Made by a program: the position numbers and the translations under genes. The notes under the pieces are model-generated. The model ran no database searches. It was not told where the DNA came from and worked only from the letters and a program-made list of their open reading frames with translations. Below, piece after piece: positions 17,131-25,809 of a stretch of 64,000 nt of DNA. This DNA is from Treponema sp. C6A8 (GTDB lineage: Bacteria > Spirochaetota > Spirochaetia > Treponematales > Treponemataceae), in assembly GCF_000619925.1 (NCBI RefSeq), contig NZ_JHVB01000002.1, positions 186,001 through 250,000 on the forward strand, given 5' to 3'. The stretch's first letter is position 1. Every line of letters begins with the position of its first letter.

Positions 17131-18156
17131 ATGAAAAAAGCAGATTTTAAATCATTCTTGCAGGGCGTTCCAAAGGCTGAGCTTCACCTTCATCTGGAAG
17201 CAGTTATTTCGCTTGCCGGAGTAAAGAAACTCTACAAAAATAAATTTGGAACAGAAATGCCTGCTGATGAACAGAAAGCTTTGTTCAGCTACAATGATTT
17301 GAACGGCTTCATCCAGTCCTTTTTGAAAATTCAGGGTTTCTATTCAAGCGTAAAGGACTTCAACCTTGTTTTTGATGAGCTGGAAAAATATCTTGTAAAA
17401 AACGGCATCGTTTATGCGGAAGTTTTCTTTGCTCCATCAGCCTTCCTCAAAATGGGCTTTAAATATGAAGACATGGTTGAAATCTTCCATAAGAAAATCT
17501 CAAAAATCCGTGAAAAACGCGGCATCATTATCAAGATGCTCATGGACGTAAGCCGAACCTTTGGCTGCGAAAACGCCATGAACAACTACAATATTCTGAA
17601 ATCCTGCCCTTGCGAAGACATTATTGGTATCGGACTTGGCGGAGCTGAGTCAAAAGGCCCTGCAAAAGAGTTTGAGCCGGTTTTCACTCAGGCACACAAG
17701 GACGGCTTCCGTGCAGTTGCCCACGCAGGCGAGGATGTTGGTCCTGAATCAATCTGGGATGCAATCAACTTCCTTCATTCAGAGCGAATCGGTCACGGCC
17801 TGACTGCAATGCAGGATGAAAAACTGATGGATGAGCTTGCAACAACAAAACTTCCGGTTGAAATCTGTATCACAAGCAATACCTTCACAAAGAAAGTTAT
17901 TACAAAGGCAAGTGAACATCCTGTTGCTGATTACTTTAAGCGCGGAATTGTTGTAACAATCAATACTGATGACCCGGTTTTCTTTAAGACTACCCTTCTT
18001 GATGAATTCTTCATCTGCCACAAGGATTTGAAGATGAGCATGGCGGACATCAAAAAAATGATTGAGTACAGCTTTACAGCTTCATTTATGCAGGAATCTG
18101 ATAAAAAAGCATTCCTTAAAAAAGTTGATGAGGCCTGGAAAAACTGTAAGGAATAA
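17131..18156 (+). CDS. add: Adenosine deaminase
   Basis: 341 residues. Converts adenosine to inosine using one zinc ion. Metal and catalytic residues are all visible: HLHLE (His19 and His21), HAGED (His and catalytic Glu region), RIGHG (catalytic His) and NTDDP (zinc Asp plus substrate Asp). The metal-binding motif is followed by Ala-Val rather than the Gly-Ala/Thr common in the family, a small deviation. GAGGG lies 5 bases before the ATG at 17131; a GTG directly upstream is the alternative first codon. It would act after nucleosides enter through the ABC transporter encoded upstream. Adenine deaminase and AMP deaminase-like members share these motifs, but length and the HAGED form favour adenosine. 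Confidence 0.9.
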   Translation: MKKADFKSFLQGVPKAELHLHLEAVISLAGVKKLYKNKFGTEMPADEQKALFSYNDLNGFIQSFLKIQGFYSSVKDFNLVFDELEKYLVKNGIVYAEVFFAPSAFLKMGFKYEDMVEIFHKKISKIREKRGIIIKMLMDVSRTFGCENAMNNYNILKSCPCEDIIGIGLGGAESKGPAKEFEPVFTQAHKDGFRAVAHAGEDVGPESIWDAINFLHSERIGHGLTAMQDEKLMDELATTKLPVEICITSNTFTKKVITKASEHPVADYFKRGIVVTINTDDPVFFKTTLLDEFFICHKDLKMSMADIKKMIEYSFTASFMQESDKKAFLKKVDEAWKNCKE

Positions 18157-18176
18157 TAAATCTAAAAAAAGGACTT

Positions 18177-18198
18177 GGGCGGGCTAAATAACCCGCCC
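18177..18198 (+). terminator. GC-rich hairpin after adenosine deaminase
   Basis: GGGCGGG and CCCGCCC form a perfect 7-bp stem with an 8-base loop, followed by TCTTGATTTT. The T run is weak, so it may act as a partial terminator or as an mRNA-stabilising 3' end. It ends 12 bases before the methyltransferase ATG. Confidence 0.55.
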
Positions 18199-18210
18199 TC
18201 TTGATTTTAA

Positions 18211-19056
18211 ATGACAAAACTTGAGCAGTATTACAATAAATTTCACGAAGAACACAGACTGGAAACAAGGCACGGACTTGTGGAATTTAATACTTCGATG
18301 AAGTATATCGGACAGGCGATAGAAATGACGTCTGCAAGCAGGAGGGACAAGAGCCCGGACGACAATGCCACTTTCCCGGGTGCCAGTGCCGCCTCCCCCG
18401 CGCCGGTCAAAATCCTTGATGTTGGTGCCGGCACCGGCCGCTATTCCGTCGCCCTCAGCCGCAAAGGCTACGACGTAACGGCAGTCGAACTTGTAAAGCA
18501 CAATCTGGAAATTCTCCGCGCCAAGCACGAAAACGTAAAAACCTGGCAGGGCGACGCCCGCGACCTGCACTTTCTTGACAGCGACAGCTTTGACGTAACC
18601 CTTCTCTTTGGTCCTATGTACCATCTTCACGGGGATGAAAACAAACTGAAAGCGCTTGAAGAAGCCCGCCGTGTCACAAAATCCGGCGGAATCATTCTTG
18701 TTGCCTACGTTATGAACGAATACAGCATAATTTCCTACTGCTTTAAGGAACACAAGTGGGCGGAAGTTACCGCAAAAAATGGACTTTCACAGGATTTTCA
18801 TATAAATGCTACAGAAGACGACCTTTATGATTACGTCCGCATTTCTGACATTGACCGCCTGAACGCAAAAGCAGGACTTGAACGCATAAAAATTATTTCG
18901 GCAGACGGAGCGGCTGACTTTATGCGCCGGGAACTCAACGAAATGAGTAAAGAAGAGTTTAAGGCCTTCTGCGACTTCCAGCTTGCAATCTGCGAGCGCC
19001 AGGATTTAGTTGGCGCTGGCAGCCACACAGTTGATATTCTGAGGGTGACAAAATGA
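18211..19056 (+). CDS. Class I SAM-dependent methyltransferase with an insertion
   Basis: 281 residues. KILDVGAGTGRYSVAL (about residues 67-82) is motif I of Rossmann-fold methyltransferases, with acidic Glu at the end of strand 2 (DVTAVEL), then GDARDLHF and DVTLLFGPMYHL. The substrate is unknown; the small-molecule group (UbiE/Tam-like) is closest in pattern. Residues about 41-66 (TSASRRDKSPDD, then ATFPGASAASPAP) form a Ser/Pro/Ala-rich, GC-rich stretch placed just before motif I, where relatives have a short linker; this looks like an in-frame insertion. The gene overlaps the next by 4 bases (ATGA), so the two are translationally coupled. Confidence 0.82.
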   Translation: MTKLEQYYNKFHEEHRLETRHGLVEFNTSMKYIGQAIEMTSASRRDKSPDDNATFPGASAASPAPVKILDVGAGTGRYSVALSRKGYDVTAVELVKHNLEILRAKHENVKTWQGDARDLHFLDSDSFDVTLLFGPMYHLHGDENKLKALEEARRVTKSGGIILVAYVMNEYSIISYCFKEHKWAEVTAKNGLSQDFHINATEDDLYDYVRISDIDRLNAKAGLERIKIISADGAADFMRRELNEMSKEEFKAFCDFQLAICERQDLVGAGSHTVDILRVTK

Positions 19057-20114
19057 AAGGAAAAAACATTTACACGGCAGCAATAATAGGAACTGGTCGC
19101 ATAGGCTTTACGCTTGGCTTTGATAAAAAGCGGGAAAAGCCTGCAAGCCACACAATGGCCCTGCTGGAAAACAAACGGATAAAAATTGTCGCAGGTTGCG
19201 ATACTTTTGAAGACAGCATTAATCAGTGGAAGCGATACGTAAGTCGCTTTAACCGGGATGTCAAGGCATACGCGACCTCAGAAGAGCTTCTCGCTGCAGA
19301 AAAATATGACATAATCGTAATTGCAGTAAACGAAGACTCCCACCTGGAGACGGCACTGCAGGCGATTGCAGCCCAGCCCAGACTTATAATTTTGGAAAAA
19401 CCTGTGGCGCTTAATACCGCTGACGGAGACAAAATCACTAAAGCGGCAGAAAAATACGGAGTGCCAGTTTTAGTGAACCACGAGCGCAGATTTTCGGAAG
19501 ACTATAAAATTGCAAAAGACTATATAGAACAGGGCAATCTGGGGAAAGTCATGTGCGTTAATGCCCGCCTTGATTCCGGGCTCCGGGTCTATACAAAGGA
19601 AGAAGAAGCGACCGGTGCCTACAGTCTCCTTCACGACGGAACCCACCTTGTCGATATCGTCATGTTTCTTCTGGAAAAAAATTCAGGAGAAAAAGAAGTA
19701 CTGAAAAAAATGGCAATTACAAATATTACTCGTGATGAAGAAAAAACTGACGTCGTGCGTAACGTAACGGCGCATTTTGAAAGTGAATGGTGCCCTGACG
19801 TAAACATCAGCATCAGCGGCCGCAGCCGTTATTTTGGATTTGAAGTTGATATTATCGGAACGGAAGGCCGCATAAAAATCGGCAACGGGATTTTTAACTT
19901 TACCCACCGCCAGCAGTCTAAACTCTACTCGGGATTTTATTCACTTGAAAGCGATAAGAAAATCCGCCGTCCAAAGAAAACACGCTATTTTTCAAACATG
20001 ATTCAGAACGCTGTGGATTTTCTGGACGGAAAGTCGGAACTGAAGTCCACTCTCCAGACAGGAATGAATACTCTTACTGTTTTGCAGGAGATAAAGCGGC
20101 AACTTGCAGAATAA
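19053..20114 (+). CDS. Gfo/Idh/MocA-family NAD(P)-dependent oxidoreductase
   Basis: 353 residues. The N-terminal Rossmann domain begins AAIIGTGRIGFTLG (GxGxxG), and ILEKPVALN (about residue 111) is the EKP motif of this family, whose Lys contacts substrate. The C-terminal alpha/beta domain has the HDGTHLVDIVMFLL helix carrying the catalytic His region. Members oxidise or reduce sugars, inositols or nucleotide sugars; no substrate can be assigned. Translationally coupled to the methyltransferase, suggesting a shared small-molecule modification. Its last 41 bases overlap the 3' end of the convergent STAS gene. Confidence 0.85.
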   Translation: MKGKNIYTAAIIGTGRIGFTLGFDKKREKPASHTMALLENKRIKIVAGCDTFEDSINQWKRYVSRFNRDVKAYATSEELLAAEKYDIIVIAVNEDSHLETALQAIAAQPRLIILEKPVALNTADGDKITKAAEKYGVPVLVNHERRFSEDYKIAKDYIEQGNLGKVMCVNARLDSGLRVYTKEEEATGAYSLLHDGTHLVDIVMFLLEKNSGEKEVLKKMAITNITRDEEKTDVVRNVTAHFESEWCPDVNISISGRSRYFGFEVDIIGTEGRIKIGNGIFNFTHRQQSKLYSGFYSLESDKKIRRPKKTRYFSNMIQNAVDFLDGKSELKSTLQTGMNTLTVLQEIKRQLAE

Positions 20115-20637
20115 CATCGCCGTTTGTCTGAACCGTAAAGATATTCTTACAGTCGCTGCAGCGGTAACGGCCGGCGTGCATAACCTTAAGTTTTTTCTGG
20201 CAGGCCGGACAGTTTGCAATTGCCGGGAAAGTAAAGGTTTCTTCTTTTTTTACGCCGAAGTATTCGTTTATATCATTTTTTGAATCAAAATTCTTGATGA
20301 TTTTTGCAAAGCCCAGAATCTGAATAACCTGATAAACTTCATCAGGAACCTTATAGAGAACAAGGTCGCCGCCAATTGCGCGAAGCTCCTTAAGAGCGGC
20401 AATCAGACAGCCGACGCCGGTTGACGACATGTATTTTACGCCCTGACAATCCAGAATAAATCTCTGGAAGCCGGCATTAAAAAGTTCCATCAATTTTTCT
20501 TTAAAATCTGATGAATTGTAAGTATCAACAACGCCTTCAATAGTTACGAAACAGGCATCGCGTACATTTTCATAGATTACAGGACTGGCTTTAATTGTAT
20601 CCAGGCGCAAATCTGTCAGAGCATCGTTCTTAGTCAT
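20074..20637 (-). CDS. STAS-domain protein with C-terminal zinc ribbon
   Basis: 187 residues. The STAS domain spans about residues 20-125; the phosphorylatable Ser region is KYMSSTGVGCL (about residues 68-78), as in anti-sigma-factor antagonists such as SpoIIAA/RsbV. A second module near the C-terminus has CPACQKKLKVMHAGRYRCSDC, two CxxC knuckles forming a probable zinc ribbon. Partner-switching STAS proteins bind anti-sigma kinases; no kinase or sigma factor is nearby, so the partner is unknown. A GGGAG Shine-Dalgarno lies upstream. The gene overlaps tail to tail with the oxidoreductase by 41 bases. Confidence 0.82.
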   Translation of the reverse strand: MTKNDALTDLRLDTIKASPVIYENVRDACFVTIEGVVDTYNSSDFKEKLMELFNAGFQRFILDCQGVKYMSSTGVGCLIAALKELRAIGGDLVLYKVPDEVYQVIQILGFAKIIKNFDSKNDINEYFGVKKEETFTFPAIANCPACQKKLKVMHAGRYRCSDCKNIFTVQTNGDVILQVAALSPAKQ

Positions 20638-20730
20638 TTTTTAATAAATTCTCCCTAATCTCTCATCATATATTTTACACTTAAAAATAAGAGTATTTCA
20701 AGAGAAAAAACAAAATGTTTTATATTTTAA

Positions 20731-22821
20731 CTATCGCTTTAAATAAACCATCAAAAGCATGATGTCGCTGTTGCGGATTCCACTGATGCGGTTTGCCTGA
20801 CCAAGAGTCATAGGACGGATTTTTTCCAGCTTATTTCGGCTTTCTGCAGAAAGTGAAGGAATTGAACCGTAATCGAAATCTTCAGGGATGCGGCAGTTTT
20901 CCATTTTATGGAGTTTTTCTACGCGCTTATCCTGTTTTTCGATGTAATATTTGTATTTGGCTTCAATTTTTGCGCTTTCCCACTCTTCTTCGCTGTAGCC
21001 AGGATTTTCCATATCAGGCTTTTTAAGAAGAAGGGCTTCGATTTCTGCAAGTTTTGCGTACTTTTCTTCAACTTTGTCATACTGAGCCTGAGTTTTAAGG
21101 CCTGCGCGAAGGGCATATTTTGCAAGACGGCGGTCAGCAGTATCATGACGCAGCTTGAGACGGTATTCGGCCCGGGCAGTGAACATACGGTAAGGCTCTT
21201 TAGTTCCAAGAGTTACAAGGTCATCAATCAAAACGCCGATATAACCTTCATCACGGCCGATGATTACAGGCTCATATTCAGGAATCTTCTTGAAAGCGTC
21301 AAATCCGGCATCCTTCTGAACAGAGCAGATATATTCGTTGAGTTCCTTTGTTTCACGCTCGCTGATCTGAGCAAACTGCTGCATTTCTTCCAGGCTCATA
21401 TTTGCCTTTGGCATAAAGGCACCTGCTTCCATACTTGAAGGCACTCCGTTCATGGAAGAAGGAAGCTTTCCCAGAGGACCACAGAGTTCCTTGTGGGAGC
21501 GGGCATAAAGTCCGGCGTTCATTCCGGCAACAAGTCCCTGTCCGGCAGCTTCTTCGTAACCTGAAGTTCCGTTAATCTGGCCGGCATCAAAAAGCCCCGC
21601 AACACGTTTTGTTTCAAGGGAAGCAAAAAGCTGTGTCGGCTCAACGTAATCATATTCAACGGCGTAGCCAGGACGGCTCTGAACGGCGTGCTCAAAGCCC
21701 TGCATTGTATGGAGGAAGGCGTCCTGAACACATTCCGGCAGAGAAGAAGAAAGACCGTTCAAGTACATTTCTTCTGTGGAAAGTCCTTCCGGCTCAACAA
21801 AAATCTGATGACGGTCGCGGTCTGCAAAACGCATAACCTTGTCTTCAATAGAAGGACAGTAGCGTGGACCAATTCCGCTGATTTTTCCTGAGTACAAAGG
21901 AGAGCGGCCTATATTTGCGCGGATAATTTCGTGAGTCTTTTCGTTAGTATAGGCAACGTAGCAGGGCTGCATCGGGCGTTCAACTTTTTCTGTATCAAAG
22001 GAGAAAGGTACAACTTCTGCATCACCTTCCTGATATTCAAGCTTTGAAAAATCGATTGTTTTACGGAGAATTCTAGGTGGAGTTCCAGTCTTAAGACGTC
22101 CGGTTGTAAAACCAAGGCGGCCAAGGCTTGCTGTAAGTCCGTAAGCGGCAGGTTCCCCTACCCGTCCGCAAGGAGCATCATATTCACCGATAAAAATACG
22201 TCCGCCAAGGAAGGTTCCTGTTGTCAAAACTACCGCGCGAACTGGAATGATGCGGCCGCGTTCTGTAACGACCCCGGTTACCTTCTGACGCATTCCGCTT
22301 CGGGCAGCTTCTGTCGTGTAAGTGCTGTCTGCAATATTGCTGCCGAACTCGCTGCGCTTTTCGCCTGGAATTGTACCGCGCTCAGCGGAACTGTCGCTGT
22401 TAGGAGGCAGCGGAGTCTCGGAAGAAGTCGTAAGGATATCGATTACAACGTCCATTAAGGTATACAAGTTTTCTGTCTGTTCAACTGTCTGGCGGGCAAG
22501 CTGAGAATATGCAATCTTATCAGCCTGAGAACGAGGTGCCTGAACTGCAGGACCGCGGCTTTTATTGAGCATACGGAACTGAATCATAGTTTTATCAATG
22601 AGTTTTGCCATTTCGCCGCCAAGAGCGTCAATTTCGCGGACAATATTTCCCTTGGCAATTCCACCGATAGAAGGGTTGCAGCTCATTCGCGCAATGGCAT
22701 CAGGAGTTTGAGTGATTAAAACTGTTTTAAGTCCCATTCGGGCACAGGCAAGAGCCGCTTCTGTTCCGGCGTGACCGGCACCAACTACGGCTACATCATA
22801 AAAATCATAAAAACCAGACAT
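20731..22821 (-). CDS. mnmG: tRNA uridine 5-carboxymethylaminomethyl modification enzyme MnmG (GidA)
   Basis: 696 residues against about 630 for E. coli MnmG. With MnmE it installs carboxymethylaminomethyl groups at U34 of certain tRNAs. FAD-binding GAGHAGTEAA (residues 14-23), NPSIGGIAKG (about 49-58), TGTFLGGRI, the catalytic Cys regions (APCGRVGEPA and RYCPSIEDK) and the C-terminal helical domain are all present. Extra length comes from two places: residues 131-178, a Ser/Thr/Pro/Gly-rich block between VVIDIL and VTGVV, and a Ser/Met-rich block near residues 455-480. The first is encoded by palindrome-rich DNA and looks inserted. Leaderless promoter; no Shine-Dalgarno. mnmE is not in the window. 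Confidence 0.95.
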   Translation of the reverse strand: MSGFYDFYDVAVVGAGHAGTEAALACARMGLKTVLITQTPDAIARMSCNPSIGGIAKGNIVREIDALGGEMAKLIDKTMIQFRMLNKSRGPAVQAPRSQADKIAYSQLARQTVEQTENLYTLMDVVIDILTTSSETPLPPNSDSSAERGTIPGEKRSEFGSNIADSTYTTEAARSGMRQKVTGVVTERGRIIPVRAVVLTTGTFLGGRIFIGEYDAPCGRVGEPAAYGLTASLGRLGFTTGRLKTGTPPRILRKTIDFSKLEYQEGDAEVVPFSFDTEKVERPMQPCYVAYTNEKTHEIIRANIGRSPLYSGKISGIGPRYCPSIEDKVMRFADRDRHQIFVEPEGLSTEEMYLNGLSSSLPECVQDAFLHTMQGFEHAVQSRPGYAVEYDYVEPTQLFASLETKRVAGLFDAGQINGTSGYEEAAGQGLVAGMNAGLYARSHKELCGPLGKLPSSMNGVPSSMEAGAFMPKANMSLEEMQQFAQISERETKELNEYICSVQKDAGFDAFKKIPEYEPVIIGRDEGYIGVLIDDLVTLGTKEPYRMFTARAEYRLKLRHDTADRRLAKYALRAGLKTQAQYDKVEEKYAKLAEIEALLLKKPDMENPGYSEEEWESAKIEAKYKYYIEKQDKRVEKLHKMENCRIPEDFDYGSIPSLSAESRNKLEKIRPMTLGQANRISGIRNSDIMLLMVYLKR

Positions 22822-22860
22822 AGTCTTATGATTATAATTAATTCACAGGGGTTTATTCAA
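22822..22860 (-). promoter_or_regulatory. Leaderless promoter of mnmG
   Basis: Minus strand: TTGAAT (22855-22860), 18-bp spacer, TATAAT (22831-22836), 9 bases, ATG at 22821. The -35 box overlaps the last codons of the upstream diguanylate cyclase gene on the same strand. Confidence 0.7.
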
Positions 22861-24712
22861 TAAATGTAAAGAAATTACCATCGTGCTTTTTACTTTCGTA
22901 GGTACCTTCGTCGGCACGCTGGTAGACGGCGTCAAAACTGTCTATATTAGATTTTGGATAGAAGGCAGCGCCCACACTTATAGTAACCTTTCTGTCCTGA
23001 AGAGCTGGGATTTCGACATTTTCAAGGTACTCAAAGACGCGGTTCAAGATACGTTCCCCGATTTCGTGGGTAGTAACGCCTTCTGCAAAGGCTGCAAATT
23101 CATCTCCGCCAAGACGGAATACAATATCACTTTCGCGGAATACATTGTTCAGGCTGGCAGCAATCGCTTTAAGAGCCTCATCACCTGCCTTATGCCCGTA
23201 GTTATCATTAATCGACTTAAATTTATCAACGTCAATCAGACAGAACATGCCGTGCTTACCTTCAAGCATAGCCTTACGGATTTTCTGCTCGCCGCTTCCA
23301 CGGTTATGAATACCCGTCATTGCATCAGTTTCAGAAAGCCGTTTTAGCGCCTCCTGCTGACGCCGGTCTTCATCAATATTTTCAAAGGCAACCATTACAT
23401 GATGCAGTTCCCCTGTCTGAGTTCTGTCAATTACAAAATACCTCAAACGCATCCATTTTCCCTCACGGTCAATATATTCAAGGGAAACTGTTTTTACCTT
23501 GCTGAGGCGGGCTTCCAGAGTGAGAGGTTCCATAAACTCGGTTACAATAGAAGCATAATTTTCAGAAGCAATTACATCAACAAAGTTCAAAATGCGGCCG
23601 CCATAATTCTTAAAACTGCCGCCAAGCGCGTAATCAAGATTTTTACTTCCACGGACAACCTTCATGTCACCGTTCAGAAGATTGATGCGGACAACTGCCA
23701 CATAAATATCAGCGACAGCCTTAATATCACGGCTCAAAAGTTCAGATTCAGAATACTTTTTCTGCAGGAAGAAAAAAACAAAAATTACAATACAGAGAAC
23801 CAGAAGAACGACTCCTGCAAATGAAACATACATGCGGTAGAGCGGCCTATTAAGCTCAGAATCATTAAGCACCAGAATTACGTTCCAGTTATTGATTACA
23901 GGCTTTGAAAAACTTGTATATCTGTTCTTCCTGTATTTAATGGAAAAGACACCATCTTTGTTTGAGCGGAAATTTTCCAGAAGCTTTATATCAAACTCAT
24001 CTGCATCGTTATAAAAATTTTTTCCGGTTTTTACCTGATTTGAATGAGCGACAACAAACCCCTCATTGGTCATTACAAAGAGTTCCCGGACAGCCTCGCT
24101 GGCGGCGTTTTCTTCAATCATATCCTTAAGGCCTTCAAGGCTTACATCCATAGAAACGACACTTCGGTTATCGCTCAAAACCTTGCTTACAGAAAGCATA
24201 AGAACTGAAGTTTCAGCATCGAAATAAGGTTCAGTGAGGGCAATTTCCCCGCCTGCCATTTTTGCGTCGATGTACCAGGGGCGGAGAAGAGGAATGTAAG
24301 AGTAAGGAGGTATCCAGCCGCTGCCGTCAAGATATTCGCCGTCATAATAGGCGTAAACGCCGGTTGAATTATCTTTTATAAGGGAACCGTAAATGTCCGT
24401 CTGCTGTTTTAAATAGCTCAGTACCGCTGAATGAGGTAACTGATAGGAAAGCATGTAATCAAGTGAAACGGCAGAAAAAGCAACAGCATCCATAGGGAGC
24501 TTAAGGTAATAATTCATCTCATTAGCAATGCTGTAAGTATGCTTATCCCACTTGGACAGGATACTGTCTTTGGAAAGCCTGTAGAGTTTCAGAAATACCG
24601 CTGTGACCGCAAGTACCGAAATTAAAATCGTTACTCCAAAAATAACAATAAAGCGGCGTTTAAAACTGTTGGTTCCTAAGGACTTCTTATTCACGTGTTT
24701 AAATGATAACAC
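22853..24712 (-). CDS. Membrane-bound Cache-PAS-like-GGDEF diguanylate cyclase
   Basis: 619 residues, GTG start at 24712 (a second in-frame GTG six codons later is an alternative). One span at about residues 20-45, an extracytoplasmic dCache-type sensor (about 50-290, with WYIDAKMAGGEIALTEPY typical of Cache folds), a second span (about 300-325), a PAS-like segment, then the GGDEF domain near the C-terminus. The active site reads RLGGDEFAAF and the inhibitory I-site RESD lies five residues before GGDEF, so product inhibition by c-di-GMP is expected. It makes c-di-GMP from two GTP in response to an external ligand, probably a small organic acid or amino acid as for many Cache domains. Divergent from the cellulase gene; no EAL domain. 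Confidence 0.9.
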   Translation of the reverse strand: MLSFKHVNKKSLGTNSFKRRFIVIFGVTILISVLAVTAVFLKLYRLSKDSILSKWDKHTYSIANEMNYYLKLPMDAVAFSAVSLDYMLSYQLPHSAVLSYLKQQTDIYGSLIKDNSTGVYAYYDGEYLDGSGWIPPYSYIPLLRPWYIDAKMAGGEIALTEPYFDAETSVLMLSVSKVLSDNRSVVSMDVSLEGLKDMIEENAASEAVRELFVMTNEGFVVAHSNQVKTGKNFYNDADEFDIKLLENFRSNKDGVFSIKYRKNRYTSFSKPVINNWNVILVLNDSELNRPLYRMYVSFAGVVLLVLCIVIFVFFFLQKKYSESELLSRDIKAVADIYVAVVRINLLNGDMKVVRGSKNLDYALGGSFKNYGGRILNFVDVIASENYASIVTEFMEPLTLEARLSKVKTVSLEYIDREGKWMRLRYFVIDRTQTGELHHVMVAFENIDEDRRQQEALKRLSETDAMTGIHNRGSGEQKIRKAMLEGKHGMFCLIDVDKFKSINDNYGHKAGDEALKAIAASLNNVFRESDIVFRLGGDEFAAFAEGVTTHEIGERILNRVFEYLENVEIPALQDRKVTISVGAAFYPKSNIDSFDAVYQRADEGTYESKKHDGNFFTFIE

Positions 24713-24769
24713 GCTTATTTTATGTTCACAAGTTTCATTTTTATAATTTTCATTGTAAAATAAATTATT

Positions 24770-25783
24770 ATGAAAAAACTAATGTTAATCACATCGGTCA
24801 TTTTTACATTCTTTTCTATTATATCATGTTCTAAATCAGGCAGAAAAATTCTGAACGACGGAAAAACTCCTGTAGAACGTTATGGCGCCCTGTCTGTTTC
24901 CGGGACAAATCTCTGCGATTCAAACGGAAATCCTCTTCAGCTTTGTGGAATGAGTTCTCACGGCCTTCACTGGTACGGAAAATATGCAAATAAAGATATT
25001 CTCCAGTGGCTTCGCGACGACTGGAATGCAGATTTATGGCGTGCAGCTATGTATGTAGGAGGAAGCGGCGGTTATGTTCAGAATCCGGCCATGGCAAACA
25101 AAGTAATTGAATCAATAGAAGCTGCTAAAGAAACAGGCCTTTATGTTATTGTTGACTGGCATGTTCTTCCTGAGCTTGATCCTCTTTTATACGTTAAACA
25201 GTCTGAAGAATTTTTTGAACGAATCGCATCTACTTATGCTGACTGTCCGAATATTATTTATGAAATCTGTAATGAACCAAACGGCGAAAAAGTTACCTGG
25301 GAAGGTAATATTAAACCTTATGCAGAACGCATAATTCCAATAATCAGAAAATACTGCGATAACGTAATTGTCGTAGGAACTCCAGTATGGTCAAGTGATC
25401 TGGCAAGTGCCGCTGCAAGCCCTATAGAAAATCAGAAAAACATAATGTATACACTTCATTTTTATGCAGGCAGCCACGGAAAAGACAGCCGCGATGTTGC
25501 CCAGGCGGCTCTTAACAAGGGACTTCCGATTTTTGTAACAGAATGGGGCACAACTCAGGCTTCTGGAGACGGCGGAGTTTATGAAAAAGAAACTCTTGAA
25601 TGGATGCGTTTCCTGGCTAAAAACAAGATTTCATGGGCAAACTGGTCTATAAACAATAAGGGAGAAGATTCTGGCGCGCTAAAATACAATAAAGACCGTG
25701 ATGCAAAAGGCGGCTGGAAGGAAAGCGATCTTCAGCCAAGCGGAATTCTTGTAAGAAAGATTTTGCGTGGCGAAATTAAATAA
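24770..25783 (+). CDS. GH5-family cellulase/endoglucanase lipoprotein
   Basis: 337 residues. Signal sequence ending in lipobox SIISC (Cys20), so it should be anchored in a membrane. The single catalytic domain is glycoside hydrolase family 5: acid/base Glu169 in YEICNEPNG, nucleophile Glu258 in FVTEWGT, plus GMSSHGLHWYG and VIVDWHVL near the N-terminus that place it closest to subfamily 2 (endo-beta-1,4-glucanases). There is no carbohydrate-binding module. A cell-attached endoglucanase fits a fibre-degrading gut spirochaete that uses cello-oligosaccharides. The ATG follows a TAAAAT box by 8 bases with no Shine-Dalgarno. The downstream lipoprotein gene starts 26 bases after its stop. Confidence 0.93.
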   Translation: MKKLMLITSVIFTFFSIISCSKSGRKILNDGKTPVERYGALSVSGTNLCDSNGNPLQLCGMSSHGLHWYGKYANKDILQWLRDDWNADLWRAAMYVGGSGGYVQNPAMANKVIESIEAAKETGLYVIVDWHVLPELDPLLYVKQSEEFFERIASTYADCPNIIYEICNEPNGEKVTWEGNIKPYAERIIPIIRKYCDNVIVVGTPVWSSDLASAAASPIENQKNIMYTLHFYAGSHGKDSRDVAQAALNKGLPIFVTEWGTTQASGDGGVYEKETLEWMRFLAKNKISWANWSINNKGEDSGALKYNKDRDAKGGWKESDLQPSGILVRKILRGEIK

Positions 25784-25809
25784 AAGCTATTAACTCCAGG
25801 AGCTCACTT

